A stretch of 64,000 nucleotides of DNA, taken from the NCBI GenBank assembly GCA_009702045.1, contig WLIV01000012.1, forward strand, positions 1 to 64,000, read 5' to 3'. The DNA comes from Actinomycetota bacterium. Its GTDB lineage: Bacteria > Actinomycetota > Acidimicrobiia > Acidimicrobiales > Ilumatobacteraceae. Shown here in pieces: positions 16,584 through 26,204 of the stretch (the stretch's first letter is position 1; each line of letters begins with the position of its first letter). The translations under genes and the position numbers were made by a program. The notes beneath the pieces were generated by a model. It saw nothing but the letters and a program-made list of their open reading frames with translations. It was not told where the DNA came from and ran no database searches.

Positions 16584-18839
16584 TTACGTACCTGCGATGG
16601 GTGTTGCTGGGTTGGCCAGCGCACGGTCGCCGGCTTCGAGTGCGTCGAGCAGGTGAATCGAGATGTCGGCCACCTTCACGTCGGTCTCCTCGACGCCCGC
16701 GGCCTTCACGCCATCGTCGAGCATGATGTAGCAGAACGGGCACGCGGTGGCGATGCGGGTGGCTCCCGTGCTGAGTGCCTCCTTGGCGCGCTCGTCGTTG
16801 ATCTTGGTGCCGACGTTCTCTTCCATCCACATCCGTGCGCCGCCAGCGCCGCAGCACATGCCCTTGGTGCCGTTGCGCGGCATCTCGACCACCTGGATGC
16901 CCTTGATGCTGCCCACCACCTTGCGCGGCGCCATGTAGACGTCGTTGTGGCGGCCGAGGTAGCAGCTGTCGTGGTACGTGAGACGTTCTTCCAGCGTGGC
17001 CTGGCTGACATCGAGCTGGCCGCTGGCGATGAGCTCCTCGAGCAGCTGGCTGTGGTGCACGACCTCGTAGGTGCCGCCGAGCTGTGGGTACTCGTTGGCC
17101 AACGTGTTGAAGCAGTGCGGGCACTGGGTGATGATCTTGCGCACGCCCATCCCGTTGAGCATGGCGATGTTCGGCATGGCCAGCATCTGGAACAGGTACT
17201 CGTTCCCGGAGCGTCGGGCCGAGTCGCCCGTGCAGTTCTCGCTGGGACCAAGAATCGCGACGGTGATGCCAGCTCGCTTGAGCAGCTTGGCCATCGCCTG
17301 GGTGACCTTCTTGTTCTTGTCGTCGAACGAACCGGCGCAGCCGACCCAGTACAGGTACTCGGCGTCGAAGGCCTCGCCCGGATCGACGACCTGCACATCG
17401 AGGCCAGTCGCCCAGTCGGCGCGCTCGCCCTGGTTCATACCCCACGGGTTGCCCTGGTTCTCCATCGCGCGGTAGGCGTTGCCCAACTCGGCGGGGAAGT
17501 TGCTCTCCATCAGCGACAGGTAGCGCCGCATGTCGAGGATCTTGTCGAGGATCTCGATGTGCACCGGGCAGATTTCGTCACACGCGCGGCAGCTGGTGCA
17601 CGCCCAGACTTCCTCGGCAGTGATGCGGTCGAACAGCGAGTTGGCGGAGATGGTGATCTCCTTGTCGGTGCTGAGCGGCGGCGTGACGTGCGCATGCTTC
17701 GCGCTGGCGGCCATGATCTCGCCGGTCTTCAGCACGATCTCGCGCGGGTCGAGCGACTTACCCGTCGCGTGCGCCGGGCACACGCTGGTACAGCGACCGC
17801 ACATGGTGCAGGCGTCGGTGTCGAGCAGCTGCTTCCACGTGAAGTCCTCGATGACGCTCGCGCCGAAGCTTTCCAGCGAGGTTTCGGTGAGGTTCGGCAT
17901 CGCGCGCATCGCGCCCTTGGGACGCTCGCGGTCCTTCAGGTACATGTTCAGCGGGCTGGTGAAGATGTGCCGCAGCATGGTGATCGGCAGCAGCACGAGG
18001 AACGCGGCAAACGCCACCACGTGCACGGCCCACATGATCTGGTGCCACTGGGTGAGGGTGTGCTCGGCCAAGCCGGTGAACATGTTGCTGAGCGGGTAAC
18101 CGATGAAGCTCCACTTTTCGTGGTCGGGCTGGCCGGACTCGGCGATGCGGAACGCTTCGGCGAAGAATCCGCTGGCGCCGATGAGGAAGAAGATGCCGAG
18201 GATGATTGCGTGCTCGGGCTTGGTCTTGATGCGGATGCGGTACGGGCGCTGGATGTAGCGGCGGGCGGCGGCCCACACGATGCCGATGACGAACACCAGG
18301 CCGGCGAGGTCGCCGAAGAAGCTGTACGCCAGGTACGTGCGGCCGTGGAGGAACTTCAGGCTCTCGGGCAACTGGTGGTCGACCTCGAGCACCGTGGTGA
18401 CGCCGAGCAGCGCCATGAACCCGAAGTAGATCATCGAGTGCATCAGGCCGGCACCGGCGTCACGCAGCAGGGTCTGCATGTAGGCGCCGGCGCGGAAATC
18501 CCTGAGGCGGCGGCTGATGTTCTTCTTAGTGGTGCGTCGCCGATCGGGGGCGCCACGTTCCCAGTTCTTCACTCGCTGCGAGAATGCGAACGCACCCCAG
18601 ATCAGCAGCGCCGGGATGACGGTGTAGAACGCGACCTGCATCGCGCCGGGGATGCCGTCGAACACTTCACGAGCGGGTTCCTTTGTGCCGTGCCACTTGG
18701 TCAGCTGCGGGATGATGCCCGAACCGAGGGTGAACAGGCCCATGAAGATGCCCAGGCCGATGGCCAGCTGATGCGGTTTGAAGCGCTTCAGGAACGGGCC
18801 TTTGGGGGCGTCGGGCGTAGGCGACGGGTGCGTGCTCAT
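16584..18839 (-). CDS. EtfD-like membrane iron-sulfur oxidoreductase (heterodisulfide-reductase-related)
   Basis: A 751-residue membrane enzyme. Six hydrophobic segments (roughly 24-43, 67-85, 130-150, 170-190, 208-230, 265-287) form a NarI-like domain. Two [4Fe-4S] motifs follow: CTMCGRCTSVCP (Cys 344-354) and CTSCRACDEICP (Cys 414-424). Then come two CCG domains (CPHCFNTLANEYP and the later CYLGRHN...MCCGAGGARM). This is the architecture of mycobacterial EtfD, which passes electrons from electron-transferring flavoprotein, reduced by acyl-CoA dehydrogenases, to the quinone pool. Fatty-acid and acyl-CoA genes elsewhere in the window fit. No etfAB is in the window. Confidence 0.87.
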   Translation of the reverse strand: MSTHPSPTPDAPKGPFLKRFKPHQLAIGLGIFMGLFTLGSGIIPQLTKWHGTKEPAREVFDGIPGAMQVAFYTVIPALLIWGAFAFSQRVKNWERGAPDRRRTTKKNISRRLRDFRAGAYMQTLLRDAGAGLMHSMIYFGFMALLGVTTVLEVDHQLPESLKFLHGRTYLAYSFFGDLAGLVFVIGIVWAAARRYIQRPYRIRIKTKPEHAIILGIFFLIGASGFFAEAFRIAESGQPDHEKWSFIGYPLSNMFTGLAEHTLTQWHQIMWAVHVVAFAAFLVLLPITMLRHIFTSPLNMYLKDRERPKGAMRAMPNLTETSLESFGASVIEDFTWKQLLDTDACTMCGRCTSVCPAHATGKSLDPREIVLKTGEIMAASAKHAHVTPPLSTDKEITISANSLFDRITAEEVWACTSCRACDEICPVHIEILDKILDMRRYLSLMESNFPAELGNAYRAMENQGNPWGMNQGERADWATGLDVQVVDPGEAFDAEYLYWVGCAGSFDDKNKKVTQAMAKLLKRAGITVAILGPSENCTGDSARRSGNEYLFQMLAMPNIAMLNGMGVRKIITQCPHCFNTLANEYPQLGGTYEVVHHSQLLEELIASGQLDVSQATLEERLTYHDSCYLGRHNDVYMAPRKVVGSIKGIQVVEMPRNGTKGMCCGAGGARMWMEENVGTKINDERAKEALSTGATRIATACPFCYIMLDDGVKAAGVEETDVKVADISIHLLDALEAGDRALANPATPIAGT

Positions 18840-18893
18840 AGCGCCGCCAACCCTAGTTCGCGGTGTGCCGCGCGACCACCTCCGCCACGCAGG

Positions 18894-19766
18894 TCAGGGC
18901 GTGCTGCCCTTGGTGGACAGCAGATCGGCGCACAATTTCGTCGCATAGTCGTGGGCTGCGGTCTGGTCGGCCGCCACTGGCAAGTAGGCCGCGAGGAACG
19001 CGCGGTAGTCCTTGTTGGCGACGATCTTGTCGTAGTTCACGGTGCCATCGGCTCCGGTGTACTTGTCGAGGACGGTCTTGTAGCGCAGGTACCAGTTGGC
19101 AGTGAAGGCCGCCCAGCGATCGATCGCCGCGAGCACCTTCGAGGGGGTGCGCCCCGGCAGCGGCTCGAGTGCGTTCAGTACGTCGTCGCGGCCGAGGCCC
19201 AACTTCTCGAACTCGTAGGTCTTGCCCCACGCTTCCATGCAGACATCGCCGAAGTCTTCGTAGTAGTCGGCCGGGTCGCCGTACATCGGGTCGGGCACGA
19301 ACCCATCCTTCTGCGCCAACCAGTCGTCGATTTCCCCGTTGCTGGCGGTGATGGGTGTGGTGGTCGGGGTGTCGCCCTGGGTGTCGCCCTGGGTGGTGGT
19401 GGGCGAGGCTCCCTGCGTTGTGGTGGTGCATTCGACCTCTGGCACGGAGATGACATCACCCGGGAAGATGGGGTGGTCGATGCCATCGGACCAACCGTTC
19501 GCTTTCGCGATGGCGGGAGCCGTGGTGCAGTGGTGCTTGGAGATGGCCCACAGCGAATCGCCCTTGGCGACGGTGTACGAGGTGGTGACACCGCTGCCGG
19601 ACTGACCCGGTTGGGTGGTCTGGCCACCGACGGCGAGCGTGCTCGACCCCGTTGCTCCTGCGGCGTTGGCCACCGTGGCCGTGTCGTGCTTCCCGCAGGC
19701 GGCCAAGGACAGCACCAGAGTCGACAACAGGAGGGGGGCCAGCAGAACCAGGCCGCGACGCTTCAT
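18894..19766 (-). CDS. LysM lipoprotein (first of a tandem pair)
   Basis: A 290-residue lipoprotein: signal peptide ending LAAC, a Ser/Thr linker, then a LysM module at about 62-112 (YTVAKGDSLWAISKHHC...ANGWSD...IFPGDVISVP) that should bind peptidoglycan. A Thr-rich linker leads to a C-terminal helical domain with two Cys (FGDVCMEAW...KLCADLL) of unknown family. The next gene upstream encodes the same architecture. TACGCT is seven bases before the ATG. It probably acts at the cell wall. Confidence 0.8.
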   Translation of the reverse strand: MKRRGLVLLAPLLLSTLVLSLAACGKHDTATVANAAGATGSSTLAVGGQTTQPGQSGSGVTTSYTVAKGDSLWAISKHHCTTAPAIAKANGWSDGIDHPIFPGDVISVPEVECTTTTQGASPTTTQGDTQGDTPTTTPITASNGEIDDWLAQKDGFVPDPMYGDPADYYEDFGDVCMEAWGKTYEFEKLGLGRDDVLNALEPLPGRTPSKVLAAIDRWAAFTANWYLRYKTVLDKYTGADGTVNYDKIVANKDYRAFLAAYLPVAADQTAAHDYATKLCADLLSTKGSTP

Positions 19767-19817
19767 GGGGTCGAGCGTATCCGGCAGGTGTGACGTGGTT
19801 CGGGCAGTGAGACCGGG

Positions 19818-20660
19818 CTAGGGGGTCGAGTTGTGTGTCGTGAACAGGTTCGTGCACAGATCGGCGACGAAGTACTTCGCTGCGAACTGCACATCGGGGC
19901 CGATCGCCTCATAGGCCTGCAGCAGCGACAAGTACTCCACGTCGTCGAACAGGATGCGGTAGTACGTGTCGGTGTCGGGGTACATCGGGTGCGCCGCCTG
20001 GATTCGGCTCGTGATCTCGGTGTACACCGGGAACCATTGGTTCGAGAACGGCACCCACTTGTCGATCTGCGTCTGCACACCACCCGGCACCGCACCAGGC
20101 AATGGGTCGAGCGCCGCCATCAGGTCGGCCTTGCTTGCGCCTTGTGTCGCGAACGCCTGGGCCGACCAGTAGGCGGAGTAACACACCGCGCCCCAGTTCC
20201 TGTGGTCGCCAGTATTCGGGTTGAACGGGTTGGTGATGATGTGCTCGTTCACGTAGCGGGCGAGGTACGTGTTCATCACGATCGTGGTGGATGTGGTGGA
20301 AGTACTGGCCACCGGGCAACCCGGGCCGGGCACCAGGATCGTTTGGCCGGGAAGAATCACATGGGCGAACCCGTCGCTCCACGCGTTGAGCACGGCGATG
20401 TCGGCGGCGTTCGTGCAGAAGTCGTCAGCGATCTTCGTCAGCGCATCACCGCGTTGCACGACGTAGGGAATATCGGGGGGCACGGTCGTGGTCGTCGCAT
20501 CACCCGGCAGCGTCGAAGTGGTGTTCCCGATGGTGTCGAACGACACGATGGTGGATTGAACGGAACTGCCGTTGTCGCTACAGGCGGACAGCACCGCAGG
20601 CCCGAGGGCTGCGCCGAACGCGGCAAGGGTCAGTAGCACTCCGTGGAGCCGCGTACTCAC
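19818..20660 (-). CDS. LysM lipoprotein (second of a tandem pair)
   Basis: A 280-residue paralogue of its neighbour: lipobox LSAC, LysM-like module Y-V-V-Q-R-G-D-A-L-T-K-I-A-D-D-F...ILPGQTILVPG-P-G, a Thr-rich hinge, and the same C-terminal helical domain (WGAVCYSAYW...DPLPGAVPGGVQTQIDKW...VADLCTNLF). The GTG at 20660 is chosen because it directly precedes the signal peptide; an upstream extension would overlap the neighbouring gene. The cyclic-nucleotide-binding gene ends 19 bases upstream on the same strand, so the two may be co-transcribed. Confidence 0.78.
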   Translation of the reverse strand: MSTRLHGVLLTLAAFGAALGPAVLSACSDNGSSVQSTIVSFDTIGNTTSTLPGDATTTTVPPDIPYVVQRGDALTKIADDFCTNAADIAVLNAWSDGFAHVILPGQTILVPGPGCPVASTSTTSTTIVMNTYLARYVNEHIITNPFNPNTGDHRNWGAVCYSAYWSAQAFATQGASKADLMAALDPLPGAVPGGVQTQIDKWVPFSNQWFPVYTEITSRIQAAHPMYPDTDTYYRILFDDVEYLSLLQAYEAIGPDVQFAAKYFVADLCTNLFTTHNSTP

Positions 20661-20679
20661 GACGGGCTGCTGCAGTGGC

Positions 20680-21105
20680 TCAGCCGTAGTACTGACGGTC
20701 GAGTTCGCGGATGCGGCCCGCGAGCGTCGCCAACAGTTTGTGCGCCAGCGTCGGCACGGCATCGAGGACGCCCATGAAGTGGCGCTGGTCGAGCAGCAGG
20801 AGCACGCAATCGGTCTCGCAGATCACGGTGGCGGTGCGCGGCCCGTGATCGAGCAGGCTCAGTTCGCCGACGACGGTGCCGGGGCCCATCGTGTTGATCT
20901 TCTTGCCGTTGCGGCGGACGATGACCGTGCCTTCGACGAGCACGAACGCTTCGCGACCGGTCTGCCCCTGATCGACGATCAACGAACCGGCGGGCATGGA
21001 GATCTGATCGCTCGCCTTTGCGATCTTCTCGAGGTCCTTGGTGGAGCAACCCTGGAACAGGGAGACATTGCGCAGGTGCTCGAGGTATGCCTTCTTGCTT
21101 GCCAT
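20680..21105 (-). CDS. cyclic-nucleotide-binding domain protein
   Basis: A 141-residue single cNMP-binding domain. The beta-roll and phosphate-binding cassette read P-A-G-S-L-I-V-D-Q-G-Q-T-G-R-E-A-F-V-L-V-E-G, then MGPGTVVGELSLLDHGPRTATV, close to the Crp/PKA consensus with the conserved Glu and Arg. There is no DNA-binding helix-turn-helix, so it is a sensor or regulatory subunit rather than a transcription factor. TACGCT lies six bases before the ATG. It is located between the two-component system and the LysM lipoproteins, all on the minus strand. Confidence 0.85.
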   Translation of the reverse strand: MASKKAYLEHLRNVSLFQGCSTKDLEKIAKASDQISMPAGSLIVDQGQTGREAFVLVEGTVIVRRNGKKINTMGPGTVVGELSLLDHGPRTATVICETDCVLLLLDQRHFMGVLDAVPTLAHKLLATLAGRIRELDRQYYG

Positions 21106-21155
21106 GTAGGCAGCGTATACCCCTTGCTGCGGCTCACCCGACGCGGAGCGACCGA

Positions 21156-22559
21156 CTAGTCGTTGCGCGACGGTGTGACCGGGAGAACGACGCTCGCATC
21201 GAGGCCGCTGCGGTCGGCGCGGTTGTTCAGTTCGACCGACCCACCACTGAGTTGCGCAAGGTGCTGCACCACTGCCAAGCCGATACCCGAACCGCCGTGT
21301 GGGGCGTCGGGGGCCCGCCAGAAGCGGTCGAACGCCTGCGACAGGTGCTCGGGTTTCATGCCCGGTCCTTCGTCGATCACGTGCACCGCGACACCGCTGT
21401 GTCGCCGCAGCGCCGTGACCGTCACCGTGTCGCCCTCGGTGGCGACTCCGAGCGCATTGTCGAGGTAGTTGTCGACGATCTGTTCGAGCGCATTGGGCAC
21501 CGCCAACGCGTGGAGCCCGTCGGGCACGCTGGTGAGCAAGCGCACGCCGCGCTCGGCAGCGAATGGTTCCCACACCTCGGCTCGTTCGCGGACGATGGTG
21601 CTCACGTCGATCACCCTCCGTTCCGGGTCGCTGCCGTCGCTGCGGGCGATCATCAGCAGTCCCTCGATCAGCCGCTGGAGCCGTTCGGTCTCGGCACTTG
21701 CGGCCTCGATACGTTCGCGGGCGCCTTCGGGGTCGTGATCGACCATCGCTGAGGCCCGTTCCAACTGCAGCCGCAACGCAGTGAGTGGTGTGCGCAGTTG
21801 GTGCGACGCATCGCCCGCGAACGCACGCTGTTTGGCGACCAGACCGGCGATACGACCGGTCATCGAGTTGAACGATCGGGCCAGGCTGCGGATCTCCTTC
21901 GGCCCTCTCCCGTCATCGGCACGTTCAGTGAAGTCTCCTGAGGCGAGTTGCTCAGTACTGCGTTGCAGCCTCCGCAATGGTGAGGTGATGCTGGCTGCGA
22001 GAAACATCGCAGCCAGCACAGCTCCGACGAGCGAGATGCCCAGCACCGCCAGTAGGCCACGCGCCTTCTCGTTGGCCCGATCGTCGATCACTGACGCAGG
22101 AAACGTGATGCGCACGACTCCCGAGACCGCCGCCCCGGACAACACAGGTACGGCCACGTACACGAGGTTGCCTGCGGTCGCAGACTGTCGTTCCCCGGAA
22201 GCAGGGTTGCGTTGCAGCGCTTGAGCGACCTCGGGTCGGTTGGTGTAATCCTCACCGGGCACATCGGAGCTGTCGGTGGACACGAGGAGCTTGCCTGTCG
22301 CGTCGATGATGACCACGCGGGCTCCATCGGCGGCGGCATAGAGATCGATGGTCGACTGCAGATCGGTCATTGTCTCCACGCTGCTCTCACCCGACAGCAG
22401 ATTTTCGGCCGCGCCGCCGAGCAGGAACCCGTCGCGTTGCAGATCGGCGATCAACCGCTCGTTCTCGATGCGGCGCAGATAGCCGGCGAGCGGGATGTCC
22501 TGCGCCAGGAGCACCATCGAGATCAGCCCGGTCATGGCCAGCAGCAAGCGCCATTTCAT
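21156..22559 (-). CDS. sensor histidine kinase
   Basis: A 467-residue membrane kinase with TM1 at residues ~4-22, an extracytoplasmic sensor (~135 residues), TM2 near 160-182, and HAMP (SPLRRLQRSTEQLASGDFT). The HisKA phosphoacceptor is FAGDASHQLRTPL, and HATPase_c has N-box EQIVDNYLDNAL, G1 VIDEGPGMKP and G2 GGSGIGLAVV. All catalytic blocks are present. Its ATG overlaps the response-regulator stop (ATGA), so kinase and regulator are made together. The stimulus is unknown. Confidence 0.92.
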   Translation of the reverse strand: MKWRLLLAMTGLISMVLLAQDIPLAGYLRRIENERLIADLQRDGFLLGGAAENLLSGESSVETMTDLQSTIDLYAAADGARVVIIDATGKLLVSTDSSDVPGEDYTNRPEVAQALQRNPASGERQSATAGNLVYVAVPVLSGAAVSGVVRITFPASVIDDRANEKARGLLAVLGISLVGAVLAAMFLAASITSPLRRLQRSTEQLASGDFTERADDGRGPKEIRSLARSFNSMTGRIAGLVAKQRAFAGDASHQLRTPLTALRLQLERASAMVDHDPEGARERIEAASAETERLQRLIEGLLMIARSDGSDPERRVIDVSTIVRERAEVWEPFAAERGVRLLTSVPDGLHALAVPNALEQIVDNYLDNALGVATEGDTVTVTALRRHSGVAVHVIDEGPGMKPEHLSQAFDRFWRAPDAPHGGSGIGLAVVQHLAQLSGGSVELNNRADRSGLDASVVLPVTPSRND

Positions 22560-23236
22560 GCGGGCGGCTCGAGTCGGAACCCCACACCTCGTACCGCCTG
22601 GATCCAGTCGCTGTGACCCAGTTTCTTGCGCAGCGAGGCGACGTGGGCATCGACGGTCTTCGTTGGGCCGTACCAGTGTGCATCCCACACGTTCTCGAGG
22701 ATCTCAGTACGCGTTCGCACCGCGCCGATGTCCGTGGCGAGGAACGCGAGCAGGTCGAACTCTTTGGCCGTCAGTTGTGTCTCGAGCCCGTTCAGGTGCA
22801 TCCGCCGGGTGCGCCGGTCGAGCAGCATCGGGCCGACTTCCTGGGGCAGGTTCGAGTCGTCAGCGGAGGGAGAGTCGGCGAGTTGCTCGACCGTGCGGCG
22901 TCCGACCGCACGGATCCGAGCGGCCAGTTCCCGAAAGCTGAACGGTTTGGTGACGTAGTCGTCGGCGCCCAGTTCGAGACCGAGCACGCGGTCGAACTCC
23001 TCGGTGCGGGCAGTGAGCATGATGATTGGGGCTGAGCTGCGCTGACGGATCTGGCGGCAGACATCGCGTCCGTCCATGTCGGGGAGGCCGAGATCGAGCA
23101 GCACCATGTCGTACCCTTCGGCGGCCAACGCCGCGGCGCCGGTGGCGGCATGTGCAACCTCGTGGCCTTCGGCGGTGAGCCCGTCGACGACACTTTCGGC
23201 GATCGAGCGGTCGTCTTCCACCAGAAGGATCTTCAC
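22556..23236 (-). CDS. OmpR-family response regulator
   Basis: A 226-residue regulator. Receiver domain: LLVEDDRS acidic pocket, phospho-acceptor Asp in MVLLDLGLPDMDG, and TKPFSFRELAARI with the conserved Lys. The C-terminal winged helix contains QLTAKEFDLLAFLATD and the recognition region TVDAHVASLRKKLG. The GTG at 23236 is preferred over GTG 23254 because CAGAAT lies exactly six bases before it. The kinase gene follows with a four-base overlap. The divergent secreted protein at 23359 is a candidate target. Confidence 0.92.
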   Translation of the reverse strand: MKILLVEDDRSIAESVVDGLTAEGHEVAHAATGAAALAAEGYDMVLLDLGLPDMDGRDVCRQIRQRSSAPIIMLTARTEEFDRVLGLELGADDYVTKPFSFRELAARIRAVGRRTVEQLADSPSADDSNLPQEVGPMLLDRRTRRMHLNGLETQLTAKEFDLLAFLATDIGAVRTRTEILENVWDAHWYGPTKTVDAHVASLRKKLGHSDWIQAVRGVGFRLEPPA

Positions 23237-23242
23237 CTGGTC

Positions 23243-23248
23243 ATTCTG
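23243..23248 (-). promoter_or_regulatory. -10 box of the response regulator gene
   Basis: CAGAAT on the minus strand, six bases before the GTG at 23236; it decides this start. Confidence 0.5.
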
Positions 23249-23342
23249 ACGCACAGTTTCGTCGACCCGACACCGCAGATGGGTCGTGAGCGTGATTTGG
23301 ATGAATCTTGGACGTCCCTGGGCGGAGTGCGAGGGACAGCAT

Positions 23343-23351
23343 CTTTACGCT
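23343..23351 (+). promoter_or_regulatory. -10 box of the secreted protein gene at 23359
   Basis: TACGCT (23346-23351), seven bases before the ATG, in the divergent interval with the response regulator gene. Confidence 0.5.
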
Positions 23352-23358
23352 TGGCTCC

Positions 23359-23889
23359 ATGAAGGCCGGTCTCGCCACAGCGCTATCGCTCGCAGGTGTT
23401 CTCATCACTGGTTCTGCCGCGGCCTTGGTGAACTCGAATGTGCTGCAGCCCAGTGCTCCTGCCGCTCAGGACGGCGTGCCGGCGCAGTCGATCGCGCAGA
23501 CCCAGTCGAGCAGCCCGGTAGGCCCTGAGGTCGCGCCGCCGGCCGCCACCCAGGCGATCTACATGGTCGACGGGGCGGGATCGGTCACACTCGACTCGGC
23601 CGGTGAGGTGCTGGCGGTTGTGCACGTCATGGCCAACGAAGGCTGGACCGTCGTGTCCTCGGTCAACGTCGACCCAACCGACATCCTGGTGTCGCTGCAG
23701 TCAGGGAACACACTGGTCGAGTTTCGCGCGGCGCTGCTCTATGGCGTGGTCGACACCTCGGTAACCACTACCGACCTGGCTGCCATCACACAGCCGACGA
23801 CAGCGCCGGTCACGAAGACCACGACTCGCCATCGCACCGTCCCGCACCCAGTGGTCACGAACGATACTGACGATCAGGAGGACGACTGA
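23359..23889 (+). CDS. secreted Thr-rich protein of unknown function
   Basis: A 176-residue protein with a signal peptide (MKAGLATALSLAGVLITGSAAA) and a Pro/Ala linker. A small domain of ~75 residues (YMVDGAGSVTLDSAGEVLAVV...GWTVVSSV...LVEFRAAL) follows, then a Thr/His/Asp-rich tail. The central part looks like a short beta-rich module with a 'GW' turn. It is divergent from the response regulator, with TACGCT seven bases ahead of the ATG. A link to that two-component system is inferred from position only. Confidence 0.7.
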   Translation: MKAGLATALSLAGVLITGSAAALVNSNVLQPSAPAAQDGVPAQSIAQTQSSSPVGPEVAPPAATQAIYMVDGAGSVTLDSAGEVLAVVHVMANEGWTVVSSVNVDPTDILVSLQSGNTLVEFRAALLYGVVDTSVTTTDLAAITQPTTAPVTKTTTRHRTVPHPVVTNDTDDQEDD

Positions 23890-23919
23890 GGTTCGGCTCT
23901 GCGGGCTCGTGAGTCAGGC

Positions 23920-23925
23920 TATTCT
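23920..23925 (+). promoter_or_regulatory. -10 box of kbl-tdh
   Basis: TATTCT six bases before the kbl ATG. Confidence 0.6.
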
Positions 23926-23931
23926 TGGTAC

Positions 23932-25137
23932 ATGCGTACCGGAATACTGACCGACCTGGCACAACGCGCGGCGGGGCTCGTCGACGAAGGTCTGTTCAAA
24001 CACGAGCGAGTGATCGCCTCACCGCAGAGCGCCCATGTCCGCCTCGCCGGCATGCCAGGTGTGCCAGGTGTTGAGGTGCTGAACCTGTGCGCCAACAACT
24101 ACCTCGGTCTGGCCGATCACCCGGCGCTGGTGCAGGCCGCGCATGAGGCACTCGACGAGTTCGGCTACGGCATGGCGTCGGTGCGGTTCATCTGCGGCAC
24201 GCAGACCGTGCACAAGGCGCTCGAACAGGAACTCAGCACGTTCCTCGGTACGGACGACACGATTCTGTACTCGTCGTGCTTCGATGCGAACGGTGGGCTG
24301 TTCGAGACGATCCTCGACGAGCCTGATGTGATCATCTCGGACGCGCTGAACCATGCCTCGATCATCGACGGCATCCGGCTCAGCAAGGCGCAGCGCATGC
24401 GCTACGACAACAACGACATGGCACAGCTCGAGCAATGCCTGCGCGACGCGGCCGGTGCGCGCTACCGGTTGATTGCCACCGACGGTGTGTTCTCGATGGA
24501 CGGTGTGATCGCCGACCTGCGCTCGATCTGCGACCTCGCTGAACGGTACGACGCGATGGTGATGGTGGACGACTCGCACGCCGTCGGCTTTGTCGGCGCG
24601 TACGGCCGAGGCACCCCCGAGTACTGCGGTGTGAGTGGTCGCGTCGACATCATCACCGGCACGCTCGGCAAGGCACTCGGTGGGGCCAGTGGCGGCTATA
24701 CCAGCGGGCGCCAGGAGGTCATCGACTGGCTGCGACAACGTTCGCGCCCGTACTTGTTCAGCAACTCGCTCGCCCCGGCGATCGCGGCCACGACGCTGAC
24801 GGCGCTGAGGATGCTGACGCCGGCGAACGATCTGCAGCGCCAACTCGAGCGCAATGCCCGCCGCTTCCGGGAGGGGATGTCGGCGGCCGGCTTCACGTTG
24901 GCCGGTGCCGGACACCCGATCATCCCGGTGATGTTGGGTGACGCCAAGGTGGCCGGCGAGATGGCGCAGCGTCTGCTGGCGCTCGGTCTATACGTGGTTG
25001 CGTTCAGCTACCCGGTGGTGCCGCAGGGCAAGGCTCGTATCCGAACACAGATGTCGGCGGCGCACAGCGACGACGACATCGACCGTGCCGTGGCTGCATT
25101 CGTGCAGGTCGGCCGAGAGATGGGGGTCCTGTCGTGA
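23932..25137 (+). CDS. kbl: glycine C-acetyltransferase (2-amino-3-ketobutyrate CoA ligase)
   Basis: A 401-residue PLP enzyme of the alpha-oxoamine synthase family. It cleaves 2-amino-3-ketobutyrate with CoA to glycine and acetyl-CoA in threonine catabolism. Diagnostic segments are [43 protein letters not shown] and the PLP-lysine region [15 protein letters not shown]. Length is typical (~397). It is followed by tdh with a GTGA overlap, the classical kbl-tdh order. TATTCT is six bases before the ATG. Confidence 0.95.
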   Translation: MRTGILTDLAQRAAGLVDEGLFKHERVIASPQSAHVRLAGMPGVPGVEVLNLCANNYLGLADHPALVQAAHEALDEFGYGMASVRFICGTQTVHKALEQELSTFLGTDDTILYSSCFDANGGLFETILDEPDVIISDALNHASIIDGIRLSKAQRMRYDNNDMAQLEQCLRDAAGARYRLIATDGVFSMDGVIADLRSICDLAERYDAMVMVDDSHAVGFVGAYGRGTPEYCGVSGRVDIITGTLGKALGGASGGYTSGRQEVIDWLRQRSRPYLFSNSLAPAIAATTLTALRMLTPANDLQRQLERNARRFREGMSAAGFTLAGAGHPIIPVMLGDAKVAGEMAQRLLALGLYVVAFSYPVVPQGKARIRTQMSAAHSDDDIDRAVAAFVQVGREMGVLS

Positions 25138-26171
25138 GCAGCACGATGCGGGCGTTGGTGAAGGCGCGGCCCGAGCCGGGGCTATGGATGCAGAATGTGC
25201 CGGTGCCCACTGTGGCTGAGGGTGATGTCTTGATCCGCGTGCGCAAGACCTCGATCTGCGGCACCGACCTGCACATCCATCATTGGGATGCGTGGGCCCA
25301 GGCCACCATCCCAGTGCCGATGGTGGTGGGCCACGAGTTCATGGGCGAGATCGCCGCGGTCGGCCCCGGGGTCAAGGGTCTGGATGTCGGCCAGCGCGTC
25401 GCCGGTGAGGGCCACGTCACGTGTGGCCACTGCCGTAACTGCAAAGGCGGCCGCCGCGAGTTCTGCCACCACCACACGGGCGTCGGTGTCACCCGCCCGG
25501 GCGCATTCGCCGAGTACGTCGTCATCCCGGCGCAGAACGTGTTTGTCGTACCCGAGCACATCAGCGACGACGTCGCCGCGGTGCTCGACCCACTGGGGAA
25601 CGCAACGCACACGGCGCTGTGCTTCGACGTCGTCGGTGAGGACGTGTTGATCACCGGCGCCGGCCCGATCGGTGTGCTGGCTGCGGCGATCGTGCGCCAT
25701 GTCGGCGCGCGTCACGTCGTGGTCACCGACATCAACCCGTACCGCTTGGGTATGGCCGAGGCGCATGGCGCGAGCCGCGTGGTCGATGTGCGCAGCGAAC
25801 AACTGGCACCGGTGATGGCGGCACTTGGCATGACCGAAGGGTTCGACGTCGGGCTGGAGATGTCGGGTGCCGAGGCGGCCTTCAACCAGATGCTCGACTC
25901 GATGAACCACGGTGGTCGGATCGCCGTGCTGGGCATCCCCGCCGGGCCGATGACGCTCGACGTCAACGACGTGATCTTCAAGGGTCTCAACATCCAGGGC
26001 ATCTACGGTCGCCGCATTTTCGAGACCTGGTACAAGATGGCCGCGATGTTGCAGAGCGGACTCGACATCAGCGGCATCGTCACTCATCGCTTCGATGCGG
26101 GCGACTATCAGCAGGCCTTCGACGTGGTGCACCGCGGTGAATGCGGCAAGGTGATCCTCGACTGGGCGTGA
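25134..26171 (+). CDS. tdh: L-threonine 3-dehydrogenase
   Basis: A 345-residue zinc-dependent medium-chain dehydrogenase that oxidises threonine to 2-amino-3-ketobutyrate with NAD+. Catalytic zinc ligands lie in [13 protein letters not shown] and GHEFMGEI. The structural zinc loop is [15 protein letters not shown], and the Rossmann motif is [12 protein letters not shown]. The GTG start overlaps the kbl stop by four bases, so product channelling partners are translationally coupled. Its stop codon lies inside the loop of a 12-bp hairpin. Confidence 0.95.
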   Translation: MSSTMRALVKARPEPGLWMQNVPVPTVAEGDVLIRVRKTSICGTDLHIHHWDAWAQATIPVPMVVGHEFMGEIAAVGPGVKGLDVGQRVAGEGHVTCGHCRNCKGGRREFCHHHTGVGVTRPGAFAEYVVIPAQNVFVVPEHISDDVAAVLDPLGNATHTALCFDVVGEDVLITGAGPIGVLAAAIVRHVGARHVVVTDINPYRLGMAEAHGASRVVDVRSEQLAPVMAALGMTEGFDVGLEMSGAEAAFNQMLDSMNHGGRIAVLGIPAGPMTLDVNDVIFKGLNIQGIYGRRIFETWYKMAAMLQSGLDISGIVTHRFDAGDYQQAFDVVHRGECGKVILDWA

Positions 26172-26185
26172 GCCGCCCAGTCGAG
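26157..26185. terminator. 12-bp perfect hairpin at the tdh / surface-protein junction
   Basis: CTCGACTGGGCG (26157-26168) pairs with CGCCCAGTCGAG (26174-26185) around a five-base loop that holds the tdh stop codon. There is no T tract. It sits between convergent genes, so it can serve both strands. Confidence 0.7.
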
Positions 26186-26204
26186 GAACAGACCAGTGAG
26201 CGGG

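Noticed and set aside
16539-19793. 1084-codon open frame on the plus strand
   Set aside because: It lies antisense to the EtfD-like and LysM genes, whose proteins have clear motifs. Its translation is low-complexity and typical of a high-GC shadow frame.
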